DNA of 64,000 nucleotides from Acestrorhynchus altus (taxonomy: Eukaryota; Chordata; Actinopteri; Characiformes; Acestrorhynchidae). Numbering within the stretch: the first letter of the stretch is position 1; each line of letters begins with the position of its first letter. Below are positions 59,008 through 64,000 of this stretch, one piece after another. The stretch spans positions 3,342,332 to 3,406,331 of the forward strand of contig JAVGWO010000026.1 of assembly GCA_034509495.1 (NCBI GenBank), in the 5' to 3' direction. The notes below the pieces were generated by a model, which worked only from the letters and a program-made list of their open reading frames with translations, made no database searches and was not told where the DNA came from. The translations under genes were made by a program, and so were the position numbers.

Positions 59008-59567
59008 AGGCCTTTCAATCGACTGAAAAAATAAATAACAAATTGCACATTTAAATTAGTTTTTATTTTGTTTTTAAAACTTAAGCTTTTTAGCTTTTAC
59101 ATTTCATTGAGAGCTTTAGAACTCCAATCCAGATCCAGATTTCTTCCCACAGATCCTCACAACAATAAGATCTGTTTAGTGGATCTGGTCATTCTGTTTT
59201 ATCTAACTATCAATTTTACTGATACTTACTGAAACTTAATGCAACAGTAATGCAGTTCCCAGCTCAAACAACAGTAAAAAAACCCTCCATTTTCAGCTTC
59301 AACTATTTTTTTACAGACATATGGATCAACTTGAGAGAGAGAGAGAGAAAGTGAAGAGAAGAGTGAGAGTGAGAGGTATGAGATTTAATCCATATTTCTG
59401 CTAAAGTTAAATGAAAAACTGTAAAACTGTTAATAAATCACCAAGCTCTGTAAAAATGATGATTTAAAGGAGGCAGTTCAGGCCACATTTGGTTTAATAA
59501 TTAATTTGCATAAAATGTGATAGTTTCCAGATTAATCATGAAAATTACATTTTGACAGTGCTAATAA
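59008..59567. mobile_element. hAT-like non-autonomous element
   Basis: The left end is TAGGCCTTTCAATCGACTG. The right end, read inverted, is TTAGCACTGTCAAAATGT then AATTTTCATGATTAATC. Both fit worn copies of a TAGGGCTGTCAA terminal repeat. The interior has ATTAATTTGC and GATTAATCATG words typical of this MITE group. A short GA run (59332-59375) lies inside. No coding capacity. Confidence 0.55.
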
Positions 59568-61154
59568 ATACTAATTTTAAGAAAAATCTTGTAATCTAGT
59601 AATTTAGTTGTTAATTTTGAAAGAATGTCCAAAGCATTGCCACTTTTGTAATACTATTAAAATGTTTTCTGTTTATACAGTTACTTGTTAATATATCAGG
59701 CTCAGCTACTTTGCACATGTTACTTATCACTATACAATATAATTTACATCTTTGCACATTATATTGAGGAGTTTCCTGTTGCAGACTTCACTACAAGACT
59801 CACTGACCCTTGTTTTCATATTTCACTAATTTTCAGGAAATACTGAGATTTTTCCCCAAATTGTTCCTCAATTTAGACATTACTCATTCCCACCCACTAG
59901 TTAGGATTCCTGTGTCACATGATGGGTTAGGGAATGCTTCATCTCAGCTTCATATGAATGCTTCATATGGTTTCATCCATATGTATCAAGATGTTTCCCA
60001 CCCACTGTTTTAGAAAATATATCCAACCACACTGTGACAAAAATACTTCATGAGCGTGCTGTCCTGAGAAACACCACAAAAAAATAAAGAAAACAGAGGT
60101 TTAATCTACAAAATTACACACTACTGTCTATGTATCGCACTATGCAAGTCGAGAAATTACTGATTCTAAATCTAAATACAGTATTATATATTTGTAATAG
60201 AACAGTTTACATTTGTTCATATGTGGAGATCTGAAATTTATCTGTGAGTAGATGCTGTCCAGTAGTTCACTATACAGGGAGAAGAAATTATTTGAGATTC
60301 AAACCTGCATGTGCTTTTTAAAAGTACCCGTGTGTGCGTGGAAAAACATAAAGAACCACTGCTTTATTCAAACTACCATTAACACACACTTGAACATTGA
60401 CTGCCAATTAATTACATCAGGTAAACAGACATTTGTAATGCTAGCATCATGCTGAATAATGCTGTTGAAAAGGAGGGACATCATAAAAAAGCTTGACCAA
60501 GAATGACTGTGGCATCGCTAAGGATCAAACCTACTAAAGCTGGTGCTGCATGTGGGTCTCTTAAATTCTCCTCTTATTAGAACAAAAAACAACTGACTCA
60601 AAACATACAGTAAAAGTCAGTAGAAATTAGCTTTTGATCCTATTTTATAACTGTACATACACTCTTGTGAAGAGAGGTTATCTACATGTAGATGCCATAG
60701 AGACATCTTATTCACAGCATTAGTACTTAACTCATTAAGATGATATGTGAATGAAACAGCACATCCATGTCATTTTCACATTCACATATAAGGTGATTAG
60801 TGCTTGAACCTGGAGCTCTTACATTCTGTGAACATTTCATGATGACTAAATCAGTAACATCAACTTCTACTCCACTTTTTTTTACTTCTCTTATATTGGT
60901 ACAATTTGGGAGATCTACAGTGGTTTTATACCAATTAGCCAGAAAGTTATGACCACCTTCCACAGCGATACAACAGATCCTTTATGTCCTGTAAAGGCTC
61001 ATTTATACTCCATTTACATTAAGAAATGAATACAGCATTCCATTACTGCCCATATACTTACATCAATTTCAACAAGATTTCCAGAAATATGGACATATAA
61101 TGCTAAAAGTGAACCCCAAGAATTTCATACCATGTGCATAAGTTTTAGACATTA
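59568..61154. other. unique DNA, trace of MITE end at 60930-60960
   Basis: TATACCAATTAGCCAGAAAG, then TTATGACCACCTTCC, resembles the end of a fish DNA element. Its partner was not found. The remainder is AT-rich unique sequence. Confidence 0.35.
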
Positions 61155-61410
61155 TTTCATATTTTGTTGCTGTCCAATGAAAACCACGTATCTCAATGCT
61201 TATCCATTTTTAGTTTTCTCCCTGTAGCTGCTCTATATACTGTGTAAACAATCCAAGATGAATAAACCAATAGAAATTCTCTAAAATTAGTATAACAAGC
61301 TCTTATTTTACATTCATTTCCATTCAATGTTAAGAACAATTTTGGCTTTTCCTGTAAAGTCACCATTTTGGAGATGCATTTTTCATTGGACAGCAACAAT
61401 GTTGCAATTT
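61155..61410. mobile_element. fold-back MITE, about 250 bp
   Basis: GTTGCTGTCCAATGAAAA (61166-61183) is the exact inverse of TTTTCATTGGACAGCAAC (61380-61397). The pairing continues imperfectly inward (TATCTC with GAGATG) for about 30 bases per arm. The centre is AT-rich and non-coding. Confidence 0.7.
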
Positions 61411-62486
61411 ACAAGCTCCAATCCTTTGGTGGCACTGTTTTGCTTTTCTATTACAAACAAATTTAACAAAGGGGTTAATAGACAAAAACTCCAGGAGAAA
61501 TTATAAGATTTAGGTTTAGGTTTATTCAGGTTTAGGTTAGAGAGGGTTTGTAGGTTTATACCACAGGGGTTGCTTTTTAATATTCTTTGTTCAAAAGTTT
61601 GAAACACGTCTGAGTCGTGTCAGTAATTTGTGCATATGCATGGTGCTTTAGTTATATATGTACACATTTCTCTTGGGATCAGGCTGTTATGATGATTATG
61701 GATAAATATGGGAAAATATGGCATGGAAAAATACTCTTCATTGTTTTACATTGTTCTTGTTAGTAAAATAGTTTGACAGTTTATACACTTGGGGTGCTGA
61801 TAATAATATTGTATTGTGTATTGTATTGTGTCTGTTGTGTTCATTTCATAAAATAACATAATGAGGTTAAGGGTTGAAACTTTGTATTTAAAGTTCAAAC
61901 GTCCACAAATTAATGCAACATTATGTAGCATTTTTACCTTAAAAACATTTCAAAACCATGTTGATGAACAGTAAGGAGAGCAGTAATGCTTTTGTTTCTA
62001 CTCTGGGCTCCCTGGCCCAGAAATTGCACTATGTAGGTATGTGAGCAGGAAAACACCTGTAAGAACAGTGTAGCACTGCTTGCGTCATATTTGTGTAAAA
62101 TCTAGTAATATTTTACAATAAACACAGACACATATATTATACCATGTCCAGCCACATAATCAGACCTATCCCCAATTGTGCAGGATACTCAACCCCCCTA
62201 CTGCAAAATCTGCAGGAACTGCATGAGAATGTTTAAGCTATATGGAATATATTGGTGAAATACATCATTTGTAACCTCTACAACTCCAAGATAGCCAAAA
62301 TAGCAACCTAATGAGTACTAGTATGTTGCATTATATCCAAGGCCATACTGAGAGACACTGTCTTCCTTTTGGAAAGTGTTGCATTTCCTTCTGAGTACTA
62401 TTCTAAACAATTTGTTCAACCATTTTTTTAAGATGGGTGTATTTTAGCTCACTGGTGTGCTCATATATACATAGAGGGAGAGTAAG

Positions 62487-62491
<5 letters not shown>
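61411..62491. other. unique DNA, nothing recognised
   Basis: Short TTTAGG-like words near 61508-61540 are too few to call a telomeric array. AT-rich otherwise. Confidence 0.4.

Positions 62492-62559
<68 letters not shown>
62492..62559 (+). repeat. (GT)~34 microsatellite
   Basis: An uninterrupted GT run. Confidence 0.99.
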
Positions 62560-62561
<2 letters not shown>

Positions 62562-62707
62562 CCCACTAACTTCCTTGAAACCTTCATTAGACCAGGTTGG
62601 CGTTAGATATGCTTCACCAAACCCTGCACTGCAGCATTAAGAGCCCAGTATGGGGATAGAAAATACTAGACAAAGTGAGAGGCAGCCTGCCAACCTTCAT
62701 TTGTCTT

Positions 62708-62751
62708 ACACACACACACACACACACACATACACACACACACACACACAC
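62708..62751 (+). repeat. (CA)~22 microsatellite
   Basis: A CA run with one TA interruption. Confidence 0.98.
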
Positions 62752-63445
62752 TGTCTGATTCATCCATGTTTGTTTATCAATCAATAATGGTAGCTTTGAG
62801 AAAAATAGAAATAAGCACTACAGTGCGAATCTGTTCACCTGGGAAAGTCATCCTACACAAGCCTTGGATTTTGTTGTCTTCTGATGTACTTAAATATTGC
62901 ACATTATATGCATTCGGTGAGTGTTTTTCATTTCACTATAAAATGCAGTTGATTAATAAAAGCCTGCGCTTTCAGGCCCTGATCCTGCTTTTGGGTGTAT
63001 TGTCACTACCCTCTAGTGGTAGTTTGAAGTATTTTTTAAACAGCACACAAGAAGTAATGAACTAGTGAGAGGACTTCTTCTCCTTTCTTTTATTTTCCTC
63101 TTTTTATGGTCTGTTGAATATAATAATCCATCATTTTTGAATGGATGCAGAAAGTATTGCTGAACAGGTTGGCTGATGTAGTGGACAACACCCACACTAA
63201 CTGATTACTCCAGCTGTTTTCAATCTAATATCTGTCTGCCACACCTGTAACGTTAACTACAGACAGAAATGCTTAAATTTAACACAATTGATATAAAGAA
63301 TTTAACAGAATGTTTTCATTTGTTAAATATACTTACAATAGAGGTCAATGTTTAGAAGCTAAAGATATAGACAAGGCACGTTATTTAAAGCCGTTTATCT
63401 CAGTAATAACATTTCAGCTCTCCTTAGTATTGGTACAGGTAAATA
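62752..63445. other. unique DNA, nothing recognised
   Basis: No recognised repeat family. The 99-residue plus frame at 62766-63065 has no domain. Confidence 0.38.
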
Positions 63446-63963
63446 AGTACTACAGATATATCCAAATGTTTATGGACACATCTTCTAGTGAATGCTTTCT
63501 GCTACTTTAAGTGGCACCCATTGCTGACACAGATTGGCAAATGCACACCCAGCTTCTCTAGTCCCTGTAGAGAAATACTGCCAATAAATTAAGACTCAAG
63601 AGGAGATAAAGACAAGCACCATGCTTAATATCAGATGTGGGCTAAAGTAAAGAGGTATAAATACTCCCAGTAGTGACCTGTGAAGAAGTGTGGAGTGTGG
63701 AATTGTGTTCTCTGGAATTATGGTGCTGCATCCAATACTTCTGGGATGAGTTGGGGAGTTGGGTATGAGGTGAGGTGGTGATCTTCCAATATCCTGACCT
63801 CACTAATGCTCTTGTCAATGAATGCAATCAAATCCTTATAGCAATGCTCTAAAATCACAACAGAAGCCTTCCCTGGACAGTAGAGACAGTTACTCCCACA
63901 AAAGCTGCATTCCCTTGATTTCAGATGAAACAATGAAGGAGCAGGTGTTCCAGTACAGCTCAT
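63446..63963 (+). mobile_element. Tc1-derived non-autonomous element, copy 3 (longest)
   Basis: It starts ATATATCCAAATGTTTATGG and keeps TACTTTAAGTGGCACCCATT, CTAGTCCCTGTAGAGAAATA, then CAATACTTCTGGGATGAGTT and a right part with GAATGCAATCAAATCC. It aligns in reverse with 3735-4118 and 37740-38040. The interior lacks any transposase domain, so mobilisation would have needed an outside enzyme. The right end is uncertain near the window edge. Confidence 0.72.
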
Positions 63964-64000
63964 AGTGTAGATACAGATATACTGTACATCAGATTATAGA

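Noticed and set aside
61508..61540. Telomere-like TTTAGG words
   Set aside because: Only three or four imperfect units, and the vertebrate repeat is TTAGGG. Too few for an interstitial telomeric site.

Overview
The window reads as non-coding DNA from a vertebrate, most likely a teleost fish and possibly an otophysan (catfish, characin or relatives). This rests on the mix of repeats: several decayed Tc1-type transposon families, an L2/CR1-group LINE, tRNA-derived SINEs, fold-back DNA elements, and very many long (GT)n and (GA)n microsatellites. The family assignments come from recognising transposase, reverse-transcriptase and RNA polymerase III box motifs, and from comparing copies inside the window. 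No database search was possible.

I find no convincing host protein-coding gene, exon chain, rRNA or functional tRNA. The long open frames are microsatellite translations (CVCV, THTH, SLSL or RERE repeats), broken transposase, or chance. The window is best described as intergenic or deep intronic.

Layout. 0-13 kb: a Tc1 element with both inverted repeats (841-2163), pieces of three more Tc1-like copies (about 5.8-6.2, 11.1-11.8 and 12.6 kb), SINEs, fold-back MITEs, and a block at 7.8-8.8 kb in which about 100 bp is present twice. 13.5-16.6 kb: a decayed LINE with a recognisable YADD box and a typical 3' end. A 74-bp segment inside it recurs 990 bp downstream. 16.7-19.1 kb: a dense microsatellite cluster. 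19-32 kb: mostly unique sequence with hAT-like remnants, a palindromic MITE (24.6-25.1 kb) and two minisatellites (27.2 and 29.6 kb). 32-49 kb: an internally deleted Tc1 copy, a 45-bp minisatellite, SINEs, hAT-like remnants and a fold-back element at 49.1 kb. 49-64 kb: SINE, LINE and Tc1 fragments, a perfect 22-bp-arm hairpin (54.1 kb), an 800-bp pyrimidine tract, another Tc1 copy (57.8-58.8 kb), a hAT-like element (59.0-59.6 kb), a fold-back element (61.2 kb) and a Tc1-derived MITE at the right end.

Between the repeats lie unique blocks, some richer in GC and carrying TAATTA-type homeodomain cores. They could be conserved regulatory elements of a neighbouring gene, but that is untested. No transposase or reverse transcriptase here is intact, so every mobile element is a fossil.
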